Source: Galeruca laticollis (taxonomy: Eukaryota; Arthropoda; Insecta; Coleoptera; Chrysomelidae). Taken from it: a DNA stretch of 64,000 bases. The notes beneath the pieces were generated by a model that saw only the letters and a program-made list of their open reading frames with translations, was not told the DNA's origin and made no database searches. The DNA lies in the NCBI GenBank assembly GCA_963921935.1, contig OY998179.1, positions 64,138,304-64,202,303 on the forward strand. The letters are read 5' to 3'. Of the stretch, positions 11,041-20,660 are shown piece by piece. How positions within the stretch are numbered: position 1 is the stretch's first letter; every line of letters begins with the position of its first letter. The position numbers and the translations under genes were made by a program.

Positions 11041-11822
11041 TCATATGTTCATATGTTCGGTCATATATTCATATGTTCCAACCAACCCGGACCATCGAAA
11101 CGTACCAAAATGTAGTAGAAATTAATTTTTTCAACACTCTAAAATTATAATTTACTATTCTTAAATTTGAAAAAAATACGATATACTTCTGCCCTTTAAC
11201 TTTGTTTACGAAAAGAAGGATACTGTTAAATGATAATATTCAAGTGCCATTTAGATTATTTATAATTATGTAAAAATCTTATGATATATAATGAGAATAA
11301 TAAAGTAAAACGTAAACAAAATGAAGTTTTCGAATTTTTTTTTGAAATAGTGCAACTTCACGGAACTGTAACATATGTGTGCTACAAAAAATGTTGGGAA
11401 TTTTGTCCTCTTCAACTTTGTATGGAACATCTTTTGTCGCGAAAGCCACCGTTTTTGAGTTATAATAAAAAAACAAAATTTTTGTACCCAAAATCCAATA
11501 TGACGGCTCAAGCGCATGCGCCTCGAGGTCGAAAATTTGGATTTTACATTAGGGCCACAAGCTTAACAACATTAAAAAATCGCTACCACCATACCTTTTG
11601 AATTCAAAATACCTCCACGTACTGGGCTATAAGCTTTTAATAACATTTCTTTCCTCTTCATACTTAATTCTGTTTTCCTAGTCAACAATAAAGAACGAAT
11701 GAGAAAAGTTAAGGACCCGTTACTTCTTGAAGAAATACTGCTCAAGGATTGGGAACCACCAAGGGTAGAAGTAAAACTTTATATGCAATAGGAACTTTAT
11801 TACTATACACTTTATTTGAAAT
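11041..11822. other. Intron sequence, nothing recognised
   Basis: No gene is supported. Overlapping frames on both strands at about 11266-11601 have no recognisable content and look like chance ORFs. Confidence 0.4.
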
Positions 11823-11871
<49 letters not shown>

Positions 11872-11872
11872 A
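11823..11872. repeat. (AG)n microsatellite
   Basis: About 22 AG units, with one C interruption near the right end (GAGCGAGAG). Confidence 0.95.
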
Positions 11873-12080
11873 TTAGCCGAAAGGTGTAGGTATCAGATAT
11901 AACTTTGAACTAGAAGAATTGTACAAGGAATTTAACATAGTAGGTAAAGTAGGTAATGTTGAAATTTAATTTGAGATGTACAGAAGATATCAAAGGTATG
12001 AACTCACAAGGTTTTCAACGGGATCATCACTGGAAATAGAAGCCGAGGACGTCCAACAACTCGATAGCAGGCCAATATAC
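11873..12080. other. Short intron segment before element B
   Basis: No gene is supported. The last four bases (ATAC, 12077-12080) form the left target-site duplication of element B. Confidence 0.5.
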
Positions 12081-12383
12081 TGTTACACCTGTTCTATGAT
12101 TGTCAGAATGGCAGATTGGACTGAAAATAAGAAGAGGGCTGAATAGGCGGAGTAGTCACAGTCACCTGTCTAGAATTTACAAGATTTTTCTATTGTGTTC
12201 CATATAGCCGTACTAGTATGTTATATAATATTCTAGTCGTTTCTGGAGAGTTCTTTTTATATACAAATAGAGATCAGTTGTGGCAGTCAGTCAGTCAATA
12301 GTTTGATGTCTTAATAAGTGGAATTGTTAAGAAGTAGTATGGTATTTTGCTAAGTATTGAATGAAGTTGTGAAATTTATAACA
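12081..12383 (+). repeat. Element B 5' LTR
   Basis: This 303-bp LTR starts TGTTACACCTGTTCTATGAT and ends TTTATAACA. It matches 21855-22163 throughout with modest divergence and small indels, for example the GCTAAGGTGACAGT insertion near 21940 in the 3' copy. GTGGTGATAGCGGT follows directly, as a possible primer-binding site whose tRNA I cannot name. Confidence 0.9.
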
Positions 12384-12444
12384 GTGGTGATAGCGGTAAA
12401 AGTAATTTATTGTCAGTACTAGAAGTACAAATTACGACACCGAT

Positions 12445-12719
12445 ATGGAAGGTAATAGTGGAGCACCAGCATGGTTTATTCATATGTTGGGTGGAATGAT
12501 CAAGAGAAAACCACCTCTCTCATGATTGCTCTTCGTGGACAAGCAGCATGCATTCTGCAATTATTACCTCAAGGCAACCCTAGCTATGACGTTATTATCG
12601 AGGACAGGTATGGACAGCAACATTTAAAATAAGTTTTCCAAAGTCAATTGAAGGTGCGCATGCAAAAATTAGAATAGAGCCACCAGAATATCGAAGTAAC
12701 ATAGAAAGACTGTTGAGTT
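12445..12719 (+). pseudogene. Element B gag, N-terminal part
   Basis: A broken frame begins at ATG 12445. It includes LMIALRGQAACILQLLPQGN, which matches the capsid region of 412-type gags, and an EDRYGQQHLK motif. A stop sits near 12630 and a frameshift lies nearby. The frame stops where element A is inserted and resumes at 17844. Confidence 0.75.
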
Positions 12720-13177
12720 TGTAGTGATCCCTTAAAAGATATTAAAGACAGAAGGACACCAACTTAGAAATAATATTTAAATTCAGGTTAATATTAATTA
12801 TAGTATTTAGGGAGCATCGGCCGGCCATAGTCAATGTTATTTATCAAGGAAAGATTGTTTTTGTTATTTTATAAACAGACATGTATAGTTTACAGACGGA
12901 GGTCGGGTGTGTAGAAAAACACAACTATGTTTCCTATATAATGCGTGTGAACGAACCAGGATGATATGATTGTTATTAATACTTTGAATAAGTCGTTTTG
13001 ATATTTATAATCGTGTATTTTTAAATGTATTATACTTGAACCCAGTGATTTTATAAATGTGTTATTGTTTATTCTGTTCCCAAACACAGGTTGCTAGGTA
13101 AGTGGTTTCCTCCATAATAATATACCTTTATGGTAACCGTCGAGTATACGAGGGACCCTTACTAAGTAACCACTACA
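12720..13177 (+). repeat. Element A copy 1, 5' LTR
   Basis: This 458-bp LTR starts TGTAGTGATCCCTTAAAAGA and ends GTAACCACTACA. It is the same length as the 3' LTR, with a small number of substitutions, indicating a fairly recent insertion. A fragmented reverse copy occurs at 55562-55734 plus 61249-61492. Confidence 0.95.
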
Positions 13178-13321
13178 TGGCGATCCTGCAAATTAAATGG
13201 AAATGGTAGTGATAATGGAAAAATTAATGGTATATTGGTAATCGCCACTACATGGCGATCCTGCGGAACTAATGGTAAAATTAATGGTAAAATATATATC
13301 GCCACTACATGGCGATCCTGC
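13171..13321 (+). repeat. Triplicated LTR-end/primer-binding-site sequence
   Basis: CACTACATGGCGATCCTGC occurs at 13171-13189, 13246-13264 and 13303-13321. The first copy is the true LTR end (CACTACA) plus the adjacent TGGCGATCCTGC primer-binding site. The other two are preceded by ATCGC and separated by low-complexity TAATGGTAAA-type sequence. The cognate tRNA is not determined. Confidence 0.9.
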
Positions 13322-13527
13322 GAAGTGAATGGTAATATGGTAATGGAAAAATGGATAGTGAAATGTATATTAATGGTAAATGGTAATAGTAAAATAGTAA
13401 TTCTCCAGAACAAATGGTTATGGTAAATTATCCTGTAAGTAAATGATAAGTTATGGTACAATTGATGTTATAAGGATAGAACTATATGGTTTTCTACTTA
13501 AATTTGGGACCTTGGAGAAAAGAAACA
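13322..13527 (+). other. Element A leader, low-complexity
   Basis: Leader sequence rich in AATGGTAA-type words. No ORF is supported; the minus-strand frame across this region only reflects the repeats. Confidence 0.5.
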
Positions 13528-13701
13528 ATGGGAGGTTCATCAACCAAACAAGAAGCAAAAGAAACAGGAATTGTCAATAACACTTTCATGGTACAGCAAG
13601 ATAATGTTGCGATGCACATCATGGTATTACTATACATTATAACAATAGCTTTATCTGCAAATTCGTTTGGTCAGTATGGAAAACACACCGAAGAGCGTTG
13701 A
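13528..13701 (+). CDS. Element A leader ORF: small membrane-anchored protein, frameshifted
   Basis: I chose the internal ATG at 13528 because it gives an N-terminus MGGSSTKQ, a plausible N-myristoylation signal (G2, S/T at position 6). A polar stretch follows, then one membrane segment (MHIMVLLYIITIALSANSF). After this segment the frame ends quickly, while the neighbouring frame reads VWKTHRRALKRDINRSNAI, a basic tail, so a small frameshift near 13660 is likely. The ORF lies between the 5' LTR and gag. Small ORFs of this layout occur upstream of gag in some insect LTR elements, as I recall, with unknown function; membrane targeting of the particle is only a guess. Confidence 0.45.
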   Translation: MGGSSTKQEAKETGIVNNTFMVQQDNVAMHIMVLLYIITIALSANSFGQYGKHTEER

Positions 13702-13813
13702 AAAGAGATATCAACAGAAGCAATGCAATAAAGCAGGCAACAGGAACTCTTACCGTATAAATAATTTGTAAGTACGCATGCATTCTATTCTTATGAACAA
13801 AGTTTTTTTTTAA

Positions 13814-15073
13814 ATGTCAATAACGTGGGAAGATTTTGAGTATAAATTACGATTGATTGTAGAAGAAGTTAATAAACAGGGAAAAAGGGTTTTGCAGAAG
13901 GAAACTCCTAAAAATCCTGATATACATATAGAAGTAATTAGTAGCATAGTAGGTCTTTACAATAATTTTACTAGGTTAATAGTAAAAAATTGGAAAAATT
14001 TAAGTTCAATACAACAGGAGACTTGTAAAAATTATTCAAGTAAAATTAGGGATAAAGCTGAAAGGGCATTTCAAGCGTTAAATTGTATTATAGACATACC
14101 TACCTCTATATTTGAGGAAATTAATACGGTTGTATTACAAGCAATAAGCAAACAGTTGAAAATGGCGACAAGTATGCACGATTTTTTTAATTTTGCGAGT
14201 AAGGTTTTACCGAATGAGTTTAACGGCGAAGCAAGTAAATTACAGTCATTTTTAGACTCATTGGATTTACTACAGACAAACACGAATGGTAATGAGAAAA
14301 ATGCTATCCTATTGATAAAAACGAGATTAACAGGAAAATCTAGAAGTTTAATCACAACGGAAAAATCCATTGCAGACATCAAAGATAAACTTAAAGCAGG
14401 GATAAGAGGAGACAATCCAAGCCTTCTCCTAGCGAAACTTGGTAAAATAAAACAGAACGGAAAGGATGTGACACAGTATGCAACAGAAATAGAGAAACTG
14501 GCGGAAAGATTACAGGCCGCATACATATCGGAAGGGATGCCTGACCGGCTAGCTGAGAAATATACGAAAGAAGCAACGATTAAGGCATTAACTATGAATG
14601 CCGCAACGGATGCAAGCAAAACGATAATTGCAGCGGGAAGTTTTGAAACAACACAAGAGGTATTATCAAAATTGGTTTCAGTAGAAGGTATAGTAGGACA
14701 ACAACACGTCTTACATACGAAAGATAACAGGAATTTCTTCAGGAAATCAAACTTTGACTTTAGGAATAACCATCGGAGAGGAATCAACAGAGGATGTTAT
14801 AATGGTAATCATTCAAGAGGAATATTTAGACAGTATAATCAAGGAAACAACTACAGCAGATATGAAAATTTTGATAAATATAGGAAATACAATAATAATG
14901 GAAATTACAATAATCGAGTCAACAATAACGTGAGAATATGCAAGATAGAAGAGAAAATAGAAGAAATGAGCAGACAAATAGCACAATTGAAGAAGGAAAA
15001 CTACGATTTAAGGATGGAAAATAAGGAACTAAGTGGAAAAAACAGAATTTTTGCAAGGGAACATGACAGATAA
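13814..15073 (+). CDS. Element A gag (419 codons)
   Basis: This intact frame starts MSITWEDFEYKLRLIVEEVN. The N-terminal half is helical and charged. The middle (about residues 125-290, with FASKVLPNEFNGEASKLQSF and SLLLAKLGKIKQNGKDVTQY) matches the capsid-like region of insect gypsy gags. A long Asn/Arg/Gly/Tyr-rich stretch (about 300-375) follows instead of a CCHC zinc knuckle and could bind RNA. The C-terminus is a coiled coil (ICKIEEKIEEMSRQIAQLKK). The frame ends early because copy 1 has one extra base near 15030-15040 relative to the reverse copy. Without it the coiled coil continues into the RRM-like segment below. Confidence 0.85.
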   Translation: MSITWEDFEYKLRLIVEEVNKQGKRVLQKETPKNPDIHIEVISSIVGLYNNFTRLIVKNWKNLSSIQQETCKNYSSKIRDKAERAFQALNCIIDIPTSIFEEINTVVLQAISKQLKMATSMHDFFNFASKVLPNEFNGEASKLQSFLDSLDLLQTNTNGNEKNAILLIKTRLTGKSRSLITTEKSIADIKDKLKAGIRGDNPSLLLAKLGKIKQNGKDVTQYATEIEKLAERLQAAYISEGMPDRLAEKYTKEATIKALTMNAATDASKTIIAAGSFETTQEVLSKLVSVEGIVGQQHVLHTKDNRNFFRKSNFDFRNNHRRGINRGCYNGNHSRGIFRQYNQGNNYSRYENFDKYRKYNNNGNYNNRVNNNVRICKIEEKIEEMSRQIAQLKKENYDLRMENKELSGKNRIFAREHDR

Positions 15074-15632
15074 TCAGAAAAATTTAAGGGAGAAGAAATT
15101 AATAATACATGGTATAGAAGAAGAAAACGAAGAAGATGAGGAACAACTAGAAAACAAATTAGAAGATGTAATGAACAAGGTTAATAACACAGTAGATGTT
15201 AAAACAGATATTTTGAAATGTAAAAGATCAGGAAATAAAAACAGTAACAAAAATAGACCAGTATTAATAATGATGAAAGATGTGAATACGAAAGTAGAGA
15301 CTTTGAACGGAACGAATAAACTAAAAGGAACAAAAATATATATTGATGAAGATTATCCAAAAGATATATTGGAACAGAGAAAATAACTAATTAGATACAT
15401 GACACAGGCGAGAGAAAGTGGAGCTAAAGCTAAGATAATTGAAAATACATTAACGATTAACGACAACGTGTACAGTTTGAAAGAACTAGAAGGAAGGAAG
15501 AATAAATTAGAAATACATACAGAATGGGATAAAGCAACATATAAGGAAAATAACGAAACTAATCCGAAAATTTTGGATAAAATTTTCAGCGATAAAAGTT
15601 TTAATCAATTAAGACGTAAATACATAGTCTAG
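15033..15632 (+). pseudogene. L1-ORF1-like coiled-coil/RRM/C-terminal domain in element A
   Basis: Two frames separated by one in-frame stop at about 15385 (117 and 77 codons) read through a single domain set. First comes the end of a coiled coil, then an RRM-like block starting KKLIIHGIEEENEEDEEQLE and including KCKRSGNK, NRPVLIMMKDV and KLKGTKIYIDEDYPKDILEQ, then a C-terminal block with RYMTQARESGAKAKIIENTL and NDNVYSLKEL. This order (coiled coil, RRM, C-terminal domain) and the motifs are those of L1-type LINE ORF1 RNA-binding proteins and related insect ORF1s. It occupies the place where protease and RT should follow gag. In the reverse copy it is in frame with gag apart from decay stops. 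Confidence 0.7.
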
Positions 15633-15646
15633 GAAACATTTGAAAT

Positions 15647-17165
15647 TTGATTGATTTGGAAGAATACGATTTTGAAACACAGTATGTAAAAGGTATAGAG
15701 AATTACGGGGACAGTATATCGAGAATATCCATTGAAGAACTTAAGGATTTATACATAAATAATTCACATGTCTTGGCAATCACAAGAGCACAAACGCAAA
15801 AAGAAAACGTACAAATAGCAAAGGATCAAAGGAATAAAGTGGAAACAAAAGAAGTAAGAATACAAAAACCTGCAGTAGTAAAAGTTTTAAATAACATTAA
15901 GGCACATAAATTACCAATTTTACACTTTGAAAATAACCGTATCTCACTTAGGATGAGCATCCGGATCAAAAACAAATTGAAATTTAGTGAAGCCTTAAAT
16001 ACCGGTTTACACAACTTCGACCTAGGACGAACGTTGGAAAAGCTTGAAGAGCTATCGGTAAGAAATGAAGTGAAAAGAATGAAAATATATACAAATGATG
16101 ATATATTTAAAAAGTGCACAGTAGAAGAATTTATAGAAATAGGAAATCAAAGATTAAAAAGTATTCATGTATGTATATGCGACGTATCAAAAACGGTACA
16201 GCAGAAAGAAGAGAGAGATCCAAAAGATATTAGAAAGATACCACAATGATCCAATGTTTGGGGGACATGTAGGAAATAATAGGTTATTGAAGAAACTAAG
16301 AGCAAATTTCAAGTGGAAAAACATGGAGAAAGACGTGAGGAAATACGTAAAAAATTGTCATAAATGTCAAGTGAATAAGGCAAAGCCCAGTCACAAAGAA
16401 AAATTTGTTATAACAGATACATCTATAAAACCGTTTGATATTATTTACATAGACACAATAGGTCCTATTGTAGAGAGTAACAACGGAAATCGTTATTGCA
16501 TTACGATATTATGAGAATTAACTAAGTACGCAGTTATGATACCAGTTCAGAATAAAGAAGCACACACAATAGCAAAAGCAATTTTCGACAACTTTATACC
16601 AAATTACGGATTGATGAAAGAAATAAGAACAGATCAAGGGACGGAATATAAGAACGAAATAATGAATAATTTAGCAGAACTACTAAATATAAAACATAAT
16701 TTTTCAACAGCATACCACCACGAAACAATGGGCAGTTGCAAAAGATTACATAGGACATTTAACGAATATATAAGAAATTTTATCAAAGATTCTAGGGATA
16801 ACTGGTGTGAGTTTGTAAGAATGTTCGCATATTGTTATAATACAACACCAAATACGTATCACGGATACACTCCTTTTGAGTTATTATATGGGAGAAAACC
16901 CAATTTGCCAAAATTTTAAACGTAAAAATTGAACCGTGCTACAATTTTGAAAAATATGATAATGAATTTAGATATAAATTACAATACGTTTAATGAAAGG
17001 GCCAGACAGTTTTTGATGAATAATAAATTAAGTAGAGTTAATAATAGCGAAAATGTTTCTTCACCCGTAAATTTTAAAATAGGGGAATTAGTTATTCTAA
17101 AAAATGAAGCAAGAAACAAATTTGATTCACATTATTTAGGTCCGTTTAAAATAACGGGAGTCTAG
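15647..17165 (+). pseudogene. Element A: tail after RNase H plus integrase
   Basis: It starts IDLEEYDFETQYVKGIENYG, then SISRI, the sequence that normally follows RNase H in gypsy pol. A long linker follows, then integrase: a zinc-binding region (GGHVG... and NCHKCQ), the core with first D in FDIIYIDTIGP and second D in IRTDQGTEYKN, and the GSxERxHR site, which reads GSCKRLHRTF here, so the catalytic Glu has become Lys. The C-terminal part (INYNTFNERARQFLMNNKLS, then GELVILKNEARNKFDSHYLG) is the usual integrase tail. There is a frameshift near 16205, a stop near 16512 and another near 16917. The reverse copy keeps the Glu. Confidence 0.85.
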
Positions 17166-17365
17166 GGGGTAAATTGTGAGATTACATCTCCAGACAAAAA
17201 ACAACAGACTGTTCATAAGAATTGATTGTTTGTATACAAAGAGCGGAAACAATTGTAAATAAGTGAAGTGTGTTGATAAACGAACAAGTAGTGTTTAGTA
17301 AACAAAAACATTCATAAAAACAGTTATAGGTATAAGTGTTATCGAAAAATTAAAATGATAATTTT

Positions 17366-17385
17366 TCTCTTCCAAGAGGGGATGA
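17366..17385 (+). other. Element A polypurine tract
   Basis: CCAAGAGGGGATGA lies immediately before the 3' LTR start TGTAGTG, the expected site for plus-strand priming. It is conserved in the reverse copy. Confidence 0.8.
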
Positions 17386-17843
17386 TGTAGTGATCCCTTA
17401 AAAGACATTAAAGACAAAAGGACACTAACTTAGAAATAATATTTAAATTCAGGTTAATATTAATTATAGTATTTAGGGAGCATCGGCCGGCCATAGGCAA
17501 TGTCATTTATCAAGGAAAGATTGTTTTTGTTATTTTATAAACAGACATGTATAATTTACAGACGGAGGTCGGATGTGTAGAAAAACACAACTATGTTTCC
17601 TATATAATGGGTGTGAACGAACCAGGATGATATGATTGTTATTAATACTTTGAATAAGTCGTTTTGATATTTATAATCGTGTATTTTTAAATGTATTAAA
17701 CTTGAACCCAGTGATTTTATGAATGTGTTATTGTTTATTCTGTTCCCGAACACAGGTTGCTAGGTAAGTGGTTTCCTCCATAATAATATGCCTTTATGGT
17801 AAACGTCGAGTATACGAGGGACCCTTACTAAGTAACCACTACA
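17386..17843 (+). repeat. Element A copy 1, 3' LTR
   Basis: 458 bp, the same length as the 5' LTR and nearly identical to it. It is followed by the AGTT duplication and the continuation of element B gag. Confidence 0.95.
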
Positions 17844-18442
17844 AGTTTAGCCTATCCACAGGCACCTAAAGAATTTTAGAACAATTTGGCGTTCAAGCAC
17901 TCATTGATGGTTTAAGAGATACCGAAACGCAACAAACCCTTCGATTAGGCCACCATCTGACACTACAAGAAGTATTAACTTCTGCTCAAGAATTTGTAGC
18001 TGCTTAAACCATTTCCAAAATCGGATGTCAAAAATCACGAGCAATACACTTCGAGGAGGAGAATTTAACCGAAGTTATGGCTAGAAACGAAAACCTACCA
18101 AAAGACATGCTACACAGTTGTACACCAATCCAACCATCCCGAAAATCTTTCAACTGCAGAAGAATTGGACATCTGCAGAGAACATGTAGACTTCCATCAA
18201 GATCTCGAAGCCAAGTTAGGAACTCGGATAACCAGACAACGTACATCCTCGCAGAGCCCAGTTAGAAACAGAACTCATAGTCCCACAAGAAACAACCCTA
18301 GAGGATCATCTTCATACCAAAGTCGATCACCAACACCTGATCGGCGCTCTAATACCAGCAACCAGGAAAACTACTAAAAGTCGACTATTAGGGGCGGTCT
18401 TCGACTAAAACCATTGAAAGCCCCACGATTCGCACATATTCT
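17844..18442 (+). pseudogene. Element B gag, C-terminal part
   Basis: This continues the gag frame after element A. Broken text includes an LTLQEVLTSAQEFVAA-type block near 17955 and a damaged zinc knuckle with CRRIGHLQRTCRL near 18150, in which one Cys of the usual CCHC set is altered. A Ser/Arg-rich linker follows (frame at 18165-18377). It leads into protease. Confidence 0.7.
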
Positions 18443-18821
18443 TTGTTTCAAAATGGCCGAAATTTACCTGTTAGAGGACAACTAGAAAATCATGATTGCA
18501 AATTTATTGTCGACACAGGGGCATCTAGATCATTTGTACGCCCAGATATGTTGACACAGAAATACACAAGAGCAACTAAAGGCCTCTGGTCATACTACTC
18601 CGATTTTGGGACAAGTAACAGCATCCATTAAAATTGGAAACACGGCCATATCTCACTCATTTTTTGTATCAAACATTATGGATGAATGTGTTTTGAGTTT
18701 AGACATTATGCAAGACAAATTTGTGATAGATTTGAAAAACGAAATTTCATCCATCGACAGCGAAGAAGTAATCGTCAGTGGGGAAAATAATCAATTGTAC
18801 AGAATAAAAAGTTATAATTGA
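18443..18821 (+). pseudogene. Element B aspartic protease region
   Basis: The frame includes CKFIVDTGASRSFVRPDMLT, with the DTGA active-site motif of retropepsins intact. A frameshift near 18600 separates it from SIKIGNTAISHSFFVSNIMD and CVLSLDIMQDKFVIDLKN, the second half of the fold. Protease would release gag and pol parts in an intact element. Confidence 0.8.
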
Positions 18822-20660
18822 TGAATATATAAGAATTCCGGCAAATTCATGAAGCATTGTCATGGCTCATCTTAAAGAAAAATCTAATGATCTGTCTATT
18901 GGGTTTATTGAACCACGTGAACCTTCAGAAGATGGAGTAAAAGTACCCAAATGTCTGGTAGAAATAGAACAGCAAATTCCCATTCGCGTTGCCAATACAT
19001 CTATGAGACCAGTTGAACTTAAGAAAAATCACTAGTTGGGATATTGTGAACCAGTGAATAGTATAGTGAATTTACGAGATAATCCCAAACCCGAAAAACA
19101 GCCACAAAATAAAGTCGACGACCAACTTATAGAGACACTCATCAAATTCTTTGACAAACTAACACCCGAAGAAGCGAGCAAAGTGAAGAAATTTGTTTCG
19201 AATCACCTTAGCCTTTTCGAAACAGGAAAATCTACAGGGCGAACAAACTTGGTCTACCATAGTATTAATACAAGAGATGCACTACCGATACGTCAAAACC
19301 CAGAAGACTCCTATTCGCTAAACAAAAATATGTAGCGAATATGATACAAGACATGTTGGATGAGAACATTATTGAAGATTCATCTGGACCGTGGTGTTCT
19401 CCAATTGTTTTAGTTACTAAGAAAGATGGAAATACAAGATTCTGCGTTGACTGTCGCAAATTAAATCAAGTTACTGTAAAAGACAGCCACGTATAGACGA
19501 TGCACTGGACATCCTATCAGGCTCTCAGTGGTTTACCACATTTGACTTAAGGAGCCGATACTGGAAAGATGAAGTTCATCCCGATGATAGAGATAAAACA
19601 GCTTTCTCTGCTGGAAATAGCCTTCATCGATTCCAAGTACTTCCATTTGGTCTATGCAATTCTCCAGCCACTTTTAAAAGACTTACGGATATTGTATTAT
19701 AAGACTGCCGTAGAAAACCTGACTGTTATTTAGATGACATCATTATGATGGGGAAAACATTCGACGAACTTCTAAACAATCTAGTTTTTGGCCGACTGAA
19801 AAATGCAAACTTAAAATTGAATTCCATGAAATGCTCCTTATTTCAACGTGAAATTTAATATTTGGGTCACGTTGTGTCAGCAGAGGGAATAAAAACTTAT
19901 CCGGCAGAAATTTCAGCGATTCAAGACTGGCCAAAACCAAGAGATATTCATGAGGTTCGTCAATTTTTGGGTCTTTGTACAATTTACCGGAAATTTGTTC
20001 AAAATTTTGGAACCTTTAGACAGACTTACTTAAAACAACACATTCTTCGATTGGGATTGGGATCCAGAATCTCAAACTGCCTTTGCTGAGTTGAAAAATA
20101 GGTTGTCCACTGCACCGGTTTAAGCATACCCTAAAGAAGAAGGTCAATTTATTCTCGCCTGCGACGCTTCACAACATGGCATAGGAACCATCCTTTCACA
20201 GCAACAAGATGGCGAAGAAGAAGTAATTGCTTATTTCAGTAAGACCCTGTGAAGGGCGGAGAAAAATGATTGCCTTACAAGTGAAGAACTGTTAGCAATT
20301 GTAAAGGCTATTAAACACTTTCATACATACGTTTATGGCAGAACCTTCATCATCAGAAGCGATCATAGAGCACTACAGTGGCTGATGAATTTTAAAAATG
20401 CGTAAGGACAAATTGCAAGATGGTTAGAAAAAGTCACTATCACGGAAATACGGAGCCCTATCCAGAAGGCCATGTATTAAACAACAATGCAGATATTGCC
20501 AAAGAAGTGAGGGAAAGGAAAGTAATAATTACCAAATAAACACAGATATGAAAAGATAGAATTGCTGCATGCAACAACAATAAGAAGCGATTCGGACGAA
20601 AATAGTCAGTAGAAAACCTAAGAAAATTTCGAAAGAACATGGCTACAAAATTGAGTTAGA
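18822..20660 (+). pseudogene. Element B reverse transcriptase and RNase H
   Basis: A linker frame at 19036-19335 precedes broken RT text: ENIIEDSSGPWCSPIVLVTK and RFCVDCRKLNQVT near 19365-19475, a DCYLDDIIMM (YLDD) block near 19722, GHVVSAEGIKTYPAEISAIQ near 19866 and VRQFLGLCTIYRKFV. RNase H follows with FILACDASQHGIG near 20150, TSEELLAIVKAIKHFHTYVY near 20280 and FIIRSDHRALQWL. At least six frameshifts or stops interrupt it. Confidence 0.85.

Larger units (their letters stand above)
12720..17843 (+). mobile_element. Element A copy 1: Ty3/gypsy-type LTR element without RT, nested in element B
   Basis: Two 458-bp LTRs (12720-13177, 17386-17843) have matching ends TGTAGTG...CACTACA and are flanked by the duplication AGTT (12716-12719, 17844-17847). 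The internal order is a leader with repeated primer-binding sites, a small leader ORF, gag, an L1-ORF1-like coiled-coil/RRM segment, the tail after RNase H, then integrase. Protease, RT and RNase H are absent. The reverse copy at 55562-64000 has the same structure, so the deletion predates this insertion. There are a few inactivating changes: a 1-bp frameshift at the gag/RRM junction, a stop at about 16512 and a frameshift near 16205. Confidence 0.92.

Noticed and set aside
11266..11601. Overlapping ORFs on both strands
   Set aside because: AT-rich chance frames without recognisable motifs.
12010..12070. Possible fragment of a LINE-type GRPxTR motif before element B
   Set aside because: Too short, and in no clear frame, to distinguish from chance.
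13162..13461. Minus-strand ORF with repeated QDRHVVAI units
   Set aside because: The repeated peptide is only the reverse reading of the triplicated CACTACATGGCGATCCTGC sequence in the element A leader.
14071..14787. 238-codon minus-strand ORF opposite element A gag
   Set aside because: Antisense shadow of the gag frame; hydrophobic content follows from the AT-rich sense codons.
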